From Pirellula sp. SH-Sr6A (lineage in GTDB: Bacteria; Planctomycetota; Planctomycetia; Pirellulales; Pirellulaceae), in the NCBI RefSeq assembly GCF_001610875.1, contig NZ_CP011272.1:5871988-5935987 (forward strand): DNA of 64,000 nucleotides, in the 5' to 3' direction. Numbering within the stretch: position 1 is the stretch's first letter; every line of letters starts with the position of its first letter. The translations under genes were made by a program, and so were the position numbers. The notes beneath the pieces are model-generated. The model saw only the letters and a list, made by a program, of their open reading frames with translations. It was not told where the DNA came from and made no database searches. This document shows, piece by piece, positions 1-8,410 of this stretch.

Positions 1-309
1 TGGGTCTATCTCTTCGACGAATCGACCAACCCTTCCAAAAAGGAACGCGTTACTTGGAGCTGCCCCGATTCCATCGAATTACAAAAAACTCCGGAACTCA
101 CAATCACCTCCACGGGATTTGCAACCACCCGCGATATCGAAGTCTGGCACGAACGAGAAAAAATCGGCACGATCCAGACGGGGGAATCCAAACTAACTCT
201 ATCGATGCCCCAGGTCGGAACGGGGCCTATTCGATTGCAGCTCCAACAACCCGGAGAGGATGGACGGACCATTCAATCGGATATTCGCACCGTGCACGTG
301 AACCCCTAG
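1..309 (+). CDS. C-terminal fragment of an unrecognised protein
   Basis: Reading frame 1 is open from the first base of the window to a TAG at 307-309, so this is the last 102 residues of a gene that begins to the left. The residues are polar with alternating hydrophobic positions, as in a beta-rich domain, and end in VHVNP. I do not recognise a family. The next gene starts 9 bases downstream in the same frame, so the two may be co-transcribed. Confidence 0.6.
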   Translation, partial: WVYLFDESTNPSKKERVTWSCPDSIELQKTPELTITSTGFATTRDIEVWHEREKIGTIQTGESKLTLSMPQVGTGPIRLQLQQPGEDGRTIQSDIRTVHVNP

Positions 310-318
310 GCGCATTCG

Positions 319-1899
319 TTGATCGATCCCATCAAGTCGTTTGACTTCATCGTTGTCGGAGCTGGCTCCGCGGGCTCGGTATTGGCCTGGGAAATAGCAC
401 GCCGTGAACTAGGTTCGGTCGCAGTTCTCGAGTCAGGCGCTCGCGCAACACACCGGAACTCTCGAACCCCAATCCTCTATCCATGGCTTTTCCGCGAAAG
501 CCCTCTCTGCCATTCGATTGCTACCCTACCGCAGTCGCAATTGGCCCAGCGCCGCATTCCCCTTCCCGCGGGCAAAGGGCTCGGTGGATCCTCCCTCGTC
601 AATGCGATGATCTGGTCCCCTCCAACCCCTCGAAACCTTTCCGATTGGGAATCGATCACGGGCGGGAACTGGGGTTTCGCAGAACAAAGCGATGCACTCA
701 AGCGTCTTGAGCAGGCCTATTTCCAGGAGCCTTCGACTGCTCCGATGGAGCCCTTCGTCCACCCTTCGCTCAAACCATTCCTTCATGCCAAAGACCGCGA
801 TGGGGAACCAATATTCTTTCCCTATCCTCGGACCATTCGATCGGGACGGCGACGGAATGCTTGGCAAGCAAACAAGCATCCAGCCCCTTGTTCGAACTTG
901 ACGGTCCTGAGGGGGCTTCACGCGATGCGAGTTCTTTTCAAAGATCAAACAGCCATCGGTATCGAAGTCACCGACTCAGTCTCTGGCTCGCAACACTCCC
1001 TTCTTGCCAACCGTGGAATCATCCTGTGCGCCGGTGCGCTTCACTCCCCCGAAATCCTACTTCGAAGCGGAGTGGGGCGACGCGAAGAACTGGCCGATGC
1101 GGATATCGAGCCTCGGGTCGAATCACCGCAAGTAGGGCAAAACCTGCAAGACCATTTGATCTATCCGGTGATCTATCGCTCCAACCTTCCAACACTCCCG
1201 AGTCGCTTCACACGAGACGAAAGGAACGCTTGGCTGTCTGACAAAAATGGTCTCATGACCTCCAACATCGCCGAAATGGGGTCTTTCCTGTCGCCAACCC
1301 AACCAGAAGATTGGAAACTGACGATGCAAAGAAACGAAACCACGGACCTCCCAGCGATGCGATTCGAAGGACAACTTCATCTGACTCCCACCCATTACCT
1401 GGAATACCCGATTCGGGAACAACCAACCCAGGCGATCAGCATCGGTGTCACGCCGCTTCATCCTCAAAGCCGTGGTTCGCTGCGAATTTCCTCCTCAGGT
1501 CAAGTTGAAATCGATCCGAACTATCTTGCCGAGCCCAATGATCGCGATGTTTTCGTGAGAATGATCCAATGGATCCGAAACCATCCGATGCACCGGACAT
1601 GCGAACTTTCCATCGGTGATGAAATCTTGCCGGGAAACAAAAGGCAGAGTGACGATCAAATCGCAACGTCGTTGGCCCGGTTCGCTACCACTCTCTACCA
1701 TTACATCGGAACCTGTTCTGTTGGCACCGACCTTGAAACAGTGTGCGATCCCGATTTTCAAGTTCGCGGTGTGTCGCGGCTCTACGTGTGCGACGGATCC
1801 ATCCTTCCATCCCAGCCCTGCGGAAATACGCAAGTCTCTGTCATGATGATCGCACACCTCCTAGCAAATCGAATCTCGAAGGCAAAATCGCTCGACTGA
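319..1899 (+). CDS. GMC family oxidoreductase (choline dehydrogenase-like)
   Basis: This 526-residue protein is an FAD-dependent glucose-methanol-choline oxidoreductase that oxidises an alcohol; the substrate cannot be read from sequence. The N-terminal dinucleotide motif GAGSAGS follows IVV near residue 13. GMC signature 1 is seen as GKGLGGSSLVNAMIW near residue 90 and signature 2 as GALHSPEILLRSGVG near residue 240. The C-terminal active-site region carries HYIGTC (catalytic His) and CGNTQ (Asn at the second catalytic position). No signal peptide is visible. The start is TTG: the upstream stop at 307-309 is in the same frame and the FAD motif begins only 12 residues in, leaving little choice. 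Length is normal for the family. Confidence 0.9.
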   Translation: MIDPIKSFDFIVVGAGSAGSVLAWEIARRELGSVAVLESGARATHRNSRTPILYPWLFRESPLCHSIATLPQSQLAQRRIPLPAGKGLGGSSLVNAMIWSPPTPRNLSDWESITGGNWGFAEQSDALKRLEQAYFQEPSTAPMEPFVHPSLKPFLHAKDRDGEPIFFPYPRTIRSGRRRNAWQANKHPAPCSNLTVLRGLHAMRVLFKDQTAIGIEVTDSVSGSQHSLLANRGIILCAGALHSPEILLRSGVGRREELADADIEPRVESPQVGQNLQDHLIYPVIYRSNLPTLPSRFTRDERNAWLSDKNGLMTSNIAEMGSFLSPTQPEDWKLTMQRNETTDLPAMRFEGQLHLTPTHYLEYPIREQPTQAISIGVTPLHPQSRGSLRISSSGQVEIDPNYLAEPNDRDVFVRMIQWIRNHPMHRTCELSIGDEILPGNKRQSDDQIATSLARFATTLYHYIGTCSVGTDLETVCDPDFQVRGVSRLYVCDGSILPSQPCGNTQVSVMMIAHLLANRISKAKSLD

Positions 1900-1910
1900 A
1901 AAGTCGATGA

Positions 1911-2447
1911 CTAGACATACCATTCGATGAATGCGCGGGAACGCCGATCTAACGCCGAAAGATCTTCGACTCGAAATCGCATTCCGTTTGCATCGAGTAT
2001 GTTCACCGCCTGGTTGGAAACTCGATGAACGTCCTCTTCCGCGTTGAGCACGAAACTGGTGACACCATGATTGGTTTCCACCAGCCATTCACACGGCTCC
2101 GTTTTGCCCGAGACGCTGATAACTCGCTGGATGACAGGGATGAACTCGCGGAGCTTGAGCTCCTGCTTGAGCAACCCTGATGCTTGCTCCGATAGTTCGC
2201 TCAAGGAGTCGATACAAAGCAACTCCTCGAACTCTTGGTCGAGGATTGAAATGCCACGTTCCGGAGCGGTCAACGGAAACAACGGGATAATATTGATATT
2301 CGAATAGGTGACTCCCGCCGCATCCACCAGCTGAACATGTCCCCACGCGTCCAACGAGAGCTCAAAAAGCCATGCTCCATTCTCGGACCTTACATTGGGG
2401 ACCTTGGCCAACGAGAGCCCAGTACTCCCATTCGTCGCTTGCGTCAC
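1911..2447 (-). CDS. DUF1854 domain-containing protein
   Basis: This 178-residue protein matches my recollection of the DUF1854 family. It has an N-terminal segment around LDAWGHVQLVDA, a central FPLTAPERGISILD, the conserved LREFIPVIQRV and WLVETNHGVTSF, and a C-terminal LDANGMRFRVEDL-LDRRSR. In other bacteria the domain sits next to or is fused to an ABC transporter and is sometimes linked to cyanophycin metabolism; no such transporter is visible here. The gene lies 40 bases downstream of cysH on the same strand and converges on the oxidoreductase with an 11-base gap. Biochemical function is unknown. Confidence 0.8.
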   Translation of the reverse strand: MTQATNGSTGLSLAKVPNVRSENGAWLFELSLDAWGHVQLVDAAGVTYSNINIIPLFPLTAPERGISILDQEFEELLCIDSLSELSEQASGLLKQELKLREFIPVIQRVISVSGKTEPCEWLVETNHGVTSFVLNAEEDVHRVSNQAVNILDANGMRFRVEDLSALDRRSRAFIEWYV

Positions 2448-2487
2448 GATTCTGTCCTATTACGAAAGGAGTTTCCCAATCAATCGA

Positions 2488-3240
2488 TCAGTCCGACGTA
2501 TGTAGACCGCACTCGGTCTTCCCCGTCCCGCTCCATCGCCCCGCTCGCTCGTCTTCCCCGAAACTCGTAGGACGCGTGCAAGGCCAGCAGCCAATGCTCG
2601 TGTACCCTTGGTCCACAAGCGGATTGTAAGGGATCTCTTTTTCGAAGATCCGGTTCCAAACATGCTTCTTGGTCCAGTTGGCCAAAGGACTGACCTTAAC
2701 CAAGTGAAACTTTTTGTCCCATCCCACAATCGGGGCAGCGGCCCGATCCGGGCTTTGATCCCGGCGAATGGCGCTCGCCCAAGCGTGACGACCCGACGCC
2801 GCCCTTTCTAGTACCTTGATCTTGCGATCAAAGCAGCAGCGATTGGAGTCCGTCAGATAAAGAGGGCCTCCGTGCAATGCTTCGTATTCAGGAACCGCCA
2901 ACTCGGGCTTCAGCAAATCCACGACCAACCCGTACTTGTCAGCGACCTTGTCCCGCAGGTCGAGTGTCTCCTGGAACTGATATCCGGTATCGAGATTGAA
3001 TACGTACATCGATGGGGCAATGCGCGAGATCATTTCAAGAATGACCATCCCCTCGGGACCGAAGGCCGTCGCCATCGTGAATTTACTTCCAAACCGCTCC
3101 CACGCCCACTCCAAGATTTCCTCGGGTGAAGCGGTTTCCAGCTTCTCACTGGCCGCTTTGAGGTCGGACAAGAGTTCGTCTGTTGGGTAAAGGGGTGGCT
3201 CGGCAGCTTGCGAGCCGACCAACCTGTTGTCTTCGGCCAA
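2488..3240 (-). CDS. cysH: Phosphoadenylyl/adenylyl-sulfate reductase
   Basis: This 250-residue enzyme reduces APS or PAPS to sulfite with thioredoxin in assimilatory sulfate reduction. The N-terminal PP-loop region includes TMATAFGPEG and the DTGYQFQET segment. Two cysteine pairs that bind a 4Fe-4S cluster are present, CC in NRCCFDRK and CWPC in IGCWPCTRP, which indicates the iron-sulfur, APS-preferring class. The C-terminal catalytic motif is KTECGLH. Length fits the family. The ATG start has no obvious Shine-Dalgarno, which is common in this window. It may form an operon with the DUF1854 gene. Confidence 0.92.
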   Translation of the reverse strand: MAEDNRLVGSQAAEPPLYPTDELLSDLKAASEKLETASPEEILEWAWERFGSKFTMATAFGPEGMVILEMISRIAPSMYVFNLDTGYQFQETLDLRDKVADKYGLVVDLLKPELAVPEYEALHGGPLYLTDSNRCCFDRKIKVLERAASGRHAWASAIRRDQSPDRAAAPIVGWDKKFHLVKVSPLANWTKKHVWNRIFEKEIPYNPLVDQGYTSIGCWPCTRPTSFGEDERAGRWSGTGKTECGLHTSD

Positions 3241-3391
3241 CTTAGGTTACCAATCGATGGGGAGGTGAGGAGGTAATGGAAAGGTACCGGGCCGCACGGG
3301 TTTCCAACATGATCCGTGCTCGCATGCGGTGCTGAAATATAGCGGCCGCTAGCGGATTCGGTCAAGATTGCGAGGTTGCTCGGTCATGCCG

Positions 3392-4750
3392 CTAAGGTTG
3401 TTTGGATTGCTCTGCAAATCGGGTAGCGAAATAAAACTCCCCCTTGGATGTCTCAAGCCCCTTCCGGACGTTTTCTGCTTCCGCGGATTTCCCAAGAGTC
3501 TGTTTGATCCGGTACAAGAAATAAGCCGCGTCGCGGGACAAGTTTCGGTTAGCCGTGGGACGATTAAAGGATTCTTCACCTTTTTGTGCATCTCCCGACT
3601 TGGCGTATGCCCATCCCAAGGTGGCGATCGCTTCAATCGAGTATGCAAACTTTTGCGCATTGACCTCAGCCAACTGAAGCCCTTTCTGCTTGTCGGCTCC
3701 CTCCTCGCTTTCCAGCAATGCCCAGGCGTAATGATTAGCGATGGGCAAATTGCCCGAATTCTGTTCCCAAAGCTTTTCAAGAAGGGGACGAGAAGCGGCA
3801 AAATTTCCCAGCATCTGCTCGGCTTGCGCGACATGGAACACAAAATCGGTCTTCAACGCCTCGCTCGGTTTGGTCTTAGTTAAGACGGCCTTCGCCTCCT
3901 CGGCGCGATTCTGCCTCAATAGCAACCGAGCATACTCGCGACGAATGAGATCCCCTCCTTCCCGCTCCGCTCCCTTTCGCAGCCACTCCTCCGCTTCCGT
4001 GACCATCTGGGACGCCTCAAACAAGGCCGCCATCGCTAACTCTGTCGGAGGTGCAATCCCCGGTTGCAACTGCTCCAGCGCGCGAAACTTGCCCTCTGCT
4101 TCGTTGTAGTCCTTTAAATAGAATGCCGCTCGCGCTAACCCCTGCAGCGCTGCAACCGATTTCGAATTGGACTGCAGCAATTCGCTGTACCGAGTTCTCG
4201 CCTCATCCCACCTCCCGCGCCGCTCTTCAATCGTTGCGTTCACTTCCTGAAGCAACTCCTTCATATGACCTTTGTAAGCGTCGCTCCACTCCGATTGAGG
4301 CACCGCCTCGCTGGCCATCCTGGCATGCAAACTGGCTTCGTACAATCTCCCCTGTGTAATCGCCAACCGTGCCAACTGTAGGCAAGTGTCCTGACGCGTC
4401 GGATATTCAAACCCGATCTGTTGCATCAACTGGTTCGCGGGCACTGGTTGGTTCAACTCAAATAGCCAACCCGCAATCAACAAGTCGGCGAGGGGAAGAT
4501 CTTTGTAGGTCTCTGTGATATTCGCAATCCGCTCCTTGCAGCCCGCCACATCCCCCTGGGCGAGCCGCCCTTTGGCCTCATCCAAGGCGGACTGGATCAA
4601 GGTGCTATGAAAATCACCTACCAACTTGGGGTCTGCGGTCTTGATGTTCGAAAGGATGTCCGCCGAAACAACAGAACATCCAATCAAGGCAAACAACAAT
4701 GACACAAACCATTTCTTTGCAGGGATCGTTCCTGTACGCATCGCATTCAC
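3392..4750 (-). CDS. Exported tetratricopeptide-repeat protein
   Basis: This 452-residue protein has an N-terminal signal (KKWFVSLLFALIGCSVVSA). The LIGC fits a lipobox and the following VSA fits a type I cleavage site, so lipoprotein or periplasmic location are both possible. The rest is alpha-helical with TPR-like units, for example the runs around ALQGLARAAFYLKDYNEAE, LATLGWAYAKSGDAQ and ARLLLRQNRAEEAKAVL. No catalytic motif is seen, so a scaffold or assembly role is the plain reading. Two further in-frame ATG codons close to the first make the exact start uncertain. It sits 83 bases upstream of purK but shows no functional link to it. Confidence 0.75.
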   Translation of the reverse strand: MNAMRTGTIPAKKWFVSLLFALIGCSVVSADILSNIKTADPKLVGDFHSTLIQSALDEAKGRLAQGDVAGCKERIANITETYKDLPLADLLIAGWLFELNQPVPANQLMQQIGFEYPTRQDTCLQLARLAITQGRLYEASLHARMASEAVPQSEWSDAYKGHMKELLQEVNATIEERRGRWDEARTRYSELLQSNSKSVAALQGLARAAFYLKDYNEAEGKFRALEQLQPGIAPPTELAMAALFEASQMVTEAEEWLRKGAEREGGDLIRREYARLLLRQNRAEEAKAVLTKTKPSEALKTDFVFHVAQAEQMLGNFAASRPLLEKLWEQNSGNLPIANHYAWALLESEEGADKQKGLQLAEVNAQKFAYSIEAIATLGWAYAKSGDAQKGEESFNRPTANRNLSRDAAYFLYRIKQTLGKSAEAENVRKGLETSKGEFYFATRFAEQSKQP

Positions 4751-4833
4751 CTTGTTCCATTTTGGGCTTCGTTCGTAACCTAAACTACCTATCCCATACG
4801 CTTACCAATCACGTTGCAGCTTCGCCTTCCGTC

Positions 4834-5997
4834 TTAACCCTTTACTCGATATCGCATCCGTTCTCGTATCGCAAAAGCACGCGACTTGGCCGCCTCGGCA
4901 GTTTGATCGAGCACGGTCAAATGCCCCATCTTGCGTCCCACCCGGGCCTGTTCTTTCCCATACAAATGAAGATAGCTCGCCGACTCCACAAACGCCTCTT
5001 CAAACCGCGGAGAACCCTCTCCCCAAACATCTCCTAAGAGATTGACCATCGCGGCGGGTTGAATCAGCGACGTATCACCCAGGGGCAAATTGCAGACGGC
5101 CCGTACCTGTTGCTCAAACTGACTCGTCCGGCAAGCCTCCATGGTCAAATGCCCGGAATTGTGCGGACGTGGTGCGATCTCATTGATCATCAAACCGAAG
5201 GACTCGGATACGAAAAACTCCACACACAATAGACCCTCCAGTTCAAGCGATTCGGCTACCCCACATGCAATCCGCCGTGCCTCGCTTTCGATCTGAACCA
5301 GCTCTCCCTCGGTCGGGCAAGTCGTCACGTCTAGAATGTGATTCGCGTGCGCGTTGGTGAAGGTGGGGTAGACCGCAACCTCTCCTCGCGGAGATCGAGC
5401 TACCAATACAGAAACTTCGGCGCGATACGGTATCCACTTCTCCGCAATCACCGGTTCTGGACCTAACAGTTCCCAAGCTTCCTTGGCCTCGGTTGGGGTC
5501 GCAACCTTCTTCTGCCCTTTGCCGTCATAGCCCCAGCTGGTGGTCTTCCAAACCATGGGCCATCCCAATTGCTTGGCCGCACTTTCCGCCTCCGCGAGCG
5601 AACGAATTTCACAATAAGGCGTGACGGGGAAACCAGCTTGCGATAACGCGGACTTCTCGCGAATTCGATGCTGCGCCACCGCCAACACTTGTCTGCCCGG
5701 GCGGACCGTCACGATCTCGGATGCTCTCGCGACCGCCTCCAGTGCAATGTTCTCAAACTCCAACGTGATCACATCGACCTTCCCGGCAAACTCACGAACA
5801 GCCACGGGATCCAAGTAATCACCCTGGATGGTCTCATTGGCGATTTGCGACGCAGGTGAATCGGTCTCGTCGGTGTAAACAACCACGCGATAACCCATCT
5901 TCTGAGCTGCATGGGTGAACATGCGCCCGAGCTGACCTCCACCAAATACTCCCAGCGTTGCTCCTGGCTCTATGACTTGCACGTGATCTTTATCCAT
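4834..5997 (-). CDS. purK: N5-carboxyaminoimidazole ribonucleotide synthase
   Basis: This 387-residue ATP-grasp enzyme makes N5-CAIR from AIR, bicarbonate and ATP in purine synthesis. It opens with the typical GVFGGGQLGRMF motif and continues with YTDETDSPASQIANE. The ATP-grasp core shows KTTSWGYDGKGQ and the metal-binding FEN-type region LCVEFFVSES, then INEIAPRPHNSGH. The C-terminal PurK domain includes GKEQARVGRKMGHLTVL. Length is normal. It follows purE on the same strand with an 81-base gap, the usual purE-purK order, so co-transcription is likely. Confidence 0.95.
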   Translation of the reverse strand: MDKDHVQVIEPGATLGVFGGGQLGRMFTHAAQKMGYRVVVYTDETDSPASQIANETIQGDYLDPVAVREFAGKVDVITLEFENIALEAVARASEIVTVRPGRQVLAVAQHRIREKSALSQAGFPVTPYCEIRSLAEAESAAKQLGWPMVWKTTSWGYDGKGQKKVATPTEAKEAWELLGPEPVIAEKWIPYRAEVSVLVARSPRGEVAVYPTFTNAHANHILDVTTCPTEGELVQIESEARRIACGVAESLELEGLLCVEFFVSESFGLMINEIAPRPHNSGHLTMEACRTSQFEQQVRAVCNLPLGDTSLIQPAAMVNLLGDVWGEGSPRFEEAFVESASYLHLYGKEQARVGRKMGHLTVLDQTAEAAKSRAFAIRERMRYRVKG

Positions 5998-6078
5998 TCT
6001 TTTGCATTCGATTTATGGCGTTCTCTCTGTAGCAGTCGCCATGCATTTAGGCACACCACTCCCGATCTGTCGCGAACA

Positions 6079-6600
6079 TCAAGGCGTAATCGGTGGTAGT
6101 ACCTGATTCTCCGTCACACTCGCGGTTTGGTCGCGTAGGAACGTGGACATCTTTTCTCTCAATGTCGCATCTCGCACGCCAAGTATCCTGGCGGCGAGCA
6201 AACCAGCATTCTTCGCCCCCGCCACGCCAATCGCAAGCGTCGCGACCGGTATCCCCCCCGGCATCTGCACGATGCTCAACAGGGAATCAATCCCATTCAG
6301 TGCCTTGCTCTGAACGGGAACTCCGAGAACAGGCAGCGGAGTACATGATGCGACCATCCCCGGCAGGTGGGCTGCGCCTCCCGCTCCAGCGATGATCACC
6401 TCGATTCCCCGCTCATGCGCATGAGTCGCATACTCGATCATCGCATGGGGCATCCGGTGCGCCGAAACCACCCTCGCCTCATACGATATTCCGAATTGAT
6501 CCAGGATCTTGCAAGCCTCCTGCATGGTGCTCCAATCGGATTGGGAGCCCATGATCACCCCTACCTGCGGTTGAATTGAAACCGATTGCGAATTCGTCAT
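6079..6600 (-). CDS. purE: N5-carboxyaminoimidazole ribonucleotide mutase
   Basis: This 173-residue protein is the PurE mutase that converts N5-CAIR to CAIR, working directly after PurK. The signature [11 protein letters not shown] lies near the N-terminus, followed by the catalytic VVSAHRMP and the [14 protein letters not shown] loop; VLGVPVQS and [14 protein letters not shown] complete the class I (bacterial) pattern. Length is typical. A single ATG start is supported by the N-terminal position of the fold. Confidence 0.95.
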   Translation of the reverse strand: MTNSQSVSIQPQVGVIMGSQSDWSTMQEACKILDQFGISYEARVVSAHRMPHAMIEYATHAHERGIEVIIAGAGGAAHLPGMVASCTPLPVLGVPVQSKALNGIDSLLSIVQMPGGIPVATLAIGVAGAKNAGLLAARILGVRDATLREKMSTFLRDQTASVTENQVLPPITP

Positions 6601-6720
6601 CCTGAAGCGATTTCCTTTAACGACTCATGAATTCCATGCGGCCCCAACCGCAAACCTGCGGGGATTGTACTCCCTGATATCCACTTTGTTGAGCCGCACC
6701 AGTTCTTTCGATACCGGTTT

Positions 6721-8283
6721 TCACTCCCTGCCGTTGCTCTTCCCAGAAAGTTGCCCCAACTCCATCCAGACATTCGAACATTTTTCCTGCAGCAACTGGG
6801 CCAACGCACTTGGCAAATCCCCTTGCGCGAGCGGAACAAACCGCGTGTCTTCCTCTCGTTCGGCATCGACCCGCCTTCCGTATTTGTAATCGCTCAATAA
6901 ATTGCCCTGCGCGTCGCAATGCTCCTGCACCGAAGGGGATGGTACGGACCAATACATCCCTTCTACCCGAGGTCGATCCGAACCCGCTCGTTTTGCATTT
7001 CTTCCGGTCCTCTTCAAAGTGACGAACAACTCCTTCGCGGTCCACTCCGCCGGATCAATCAAACGAATTTCTTCAGCCAGAATCGACCGGTAGGGATACG
7101 TGCCATCCTCCCCCTTCCAGTCTCGTAGCCGCCGAAGATTCTCACGGATCGCTTCCGCTTCAAACGGAAAATGGGTGCAGCCGAGGATGACGCTGTGAAT
7201 AGGTGATGCGCTCCCCGTGCGTCGATAGTTCTCCACCATCGTCACCACATCGTACTTGACGTAATTGCTCACGGAATTGAGTCGCATACTCCCCCGCTCC
7301 CGATTCGAAAACAAGATTCCCGTCGGCTCAAAGTCGTAGACGGGGGCAAGCTCACGAAGGAGAGGGGCCGAATCACTCTCGGGCGCAGGCCCTTGATACA
7401 CGGCCTGCTTGGCTTCCACTTCGTTGCCGGCCTGGGACGGAGATACGACGAAGGAAGGATTGCCTTCAATGGCGCCTGCCAATCCAACACTCCCTTGCTG
7501 CCATACAATCGGTACCCGTTTTCCCGCTTGACCCGCCATCCTCGCGATCGCTTTGGGATACGCCTGACTGCTACAAGTTCCCACGGTCGCCATCACCGCA
7601 ACCGCCCCAGGAGACTCGACACTGGTAAGCTCCCGTACCAACGTGTTCGCCCCCGCCTCTACGACTCCAATCACCGGTATATCCAAATCCCATCGACGCA
7701 ACGCATCCCGAATATCATCGAGACCAAATGCGGTCGCGGTGTTGCATGCAATAACAATCGCTTTCACCGGAGGTTTGTCGAAGCTCGGCTCCCTCGCATC
7801 TCTTGAAGGCCAATAGCGATTCCCTAGCAAGAACATCGCATCGCGCAGAATAAGCTCACGAAGAAAGAGCTCGCGTCCGCTGCTCTCATAATTCCCATAT
7901 GGCATATTGGCTTGGTCACCCAAGTAAATAAACGTCTCGTTCTGAAAATCCGGGATGCCGTCTGCTCCAGGTTTCGCACTCCTGTTGTCATAGGCGTCCA
8001 GTCGCAAAATGGTTTCCAAAACAGTCAATCCACCGATCCCCGAATCGAACACACCAATGGGTAGGTTCTCATGAGGCGAACGACGTAAGTCTTCCAACGA
8101 AAGTCGATAGTCCTTACCACTACCACCGCTATCAGGGACCTGATCGATGAATCGCTGCAATGCGGCTGCTTCTTTCGTATCCTCGGGGGCTTTCGCTACG
8201 ATCTCGCCAGCCGGCAAAACGATCCCTACGCAAAACACCACCCAACCCACCGAAAGAAAGTTCCGATCTCGAAACATGTCCAC
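6721..8283 (-). CDS. Exported glutamate racemase-like protein
   Basis: This 520-residue protein contains a MurI-type Asp/Glu racemase core. Visible motifs are IGVFDSGIGGLTVLE near residue 77, the first catalytic cysteine in VIACNTATAFG and the second in VILGCTHFPFEAE. Ordinary MurI proteins are about 270 residues and cytoplasmic. This one is nearly twice as long and starts with a hydrophobic export signal (GWVVFCVGIVLPAGEIVAKA). Extra segments lie before and within the core (for example FIYLGDQANMPYGNYES) and after it. Both cysteines are kept, so racemase or hydantoin/Asp-type chemistry remains possible, but an extracytoplasmic location makes a housekeeping peptidoglycan role unlikely. Confidence 0.8.
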   Translation of the reverse strand: MDMFRDRNFLSVGWVVFCVGIVLPAGEIVAKAPEDTKEAAALQRFIDQVPDSGGSGKDYRLSLEDLRRSPHENLPIGVFDSGIGGLTVLETILRLDAYDNRSAKPGADGIPDFQNETFIYLGDQANMPYGNYESSGRELFLRELILRDAMFLLGNRYWPSRDAREPSFDKPPVKAIVIACNTATAFGLDDIRDALRRWDLDIPVIGVVEAGANTLVRELTSVESPGAVAVMATVGTCSSQAYPKAIARMAGQAGKRVPIVWQQGSVGLAGAIEGNPSFVVSPSQAGNEVEAKQAVYQGPAPESDSAPLLRELAPVYDFEPTGILFSNRERGSMRLNSVSNYVKYDVVTMVENYRRTGSASPIHSVILGCTHFPFEAEAIRENLRRLRDWKGEDGTYPYRSILAEEIRLIDPAEWTAKELFVTLKRTGRNAKRAGSDRPRVEGMYWSVPSPSVQEHCDAQGNLLSDYKYGRRVDAEREEDTRFVPLAQGDLPSALAQLLQEKCSNVWMELGQLSGKSNGRE

Positions 8284-8410
8284 TACCTCTGTGTCCTACG
8301 CGAATAAGCCCCTTTGAATCGTCTTTTGATTCCCAATTCTACTGGTTCCCAATTCTACTCCGACCGCTCCCGTGAAGGGGTGGTTATTTCGTCCGTCGCA
8401 ATCCCACCGG

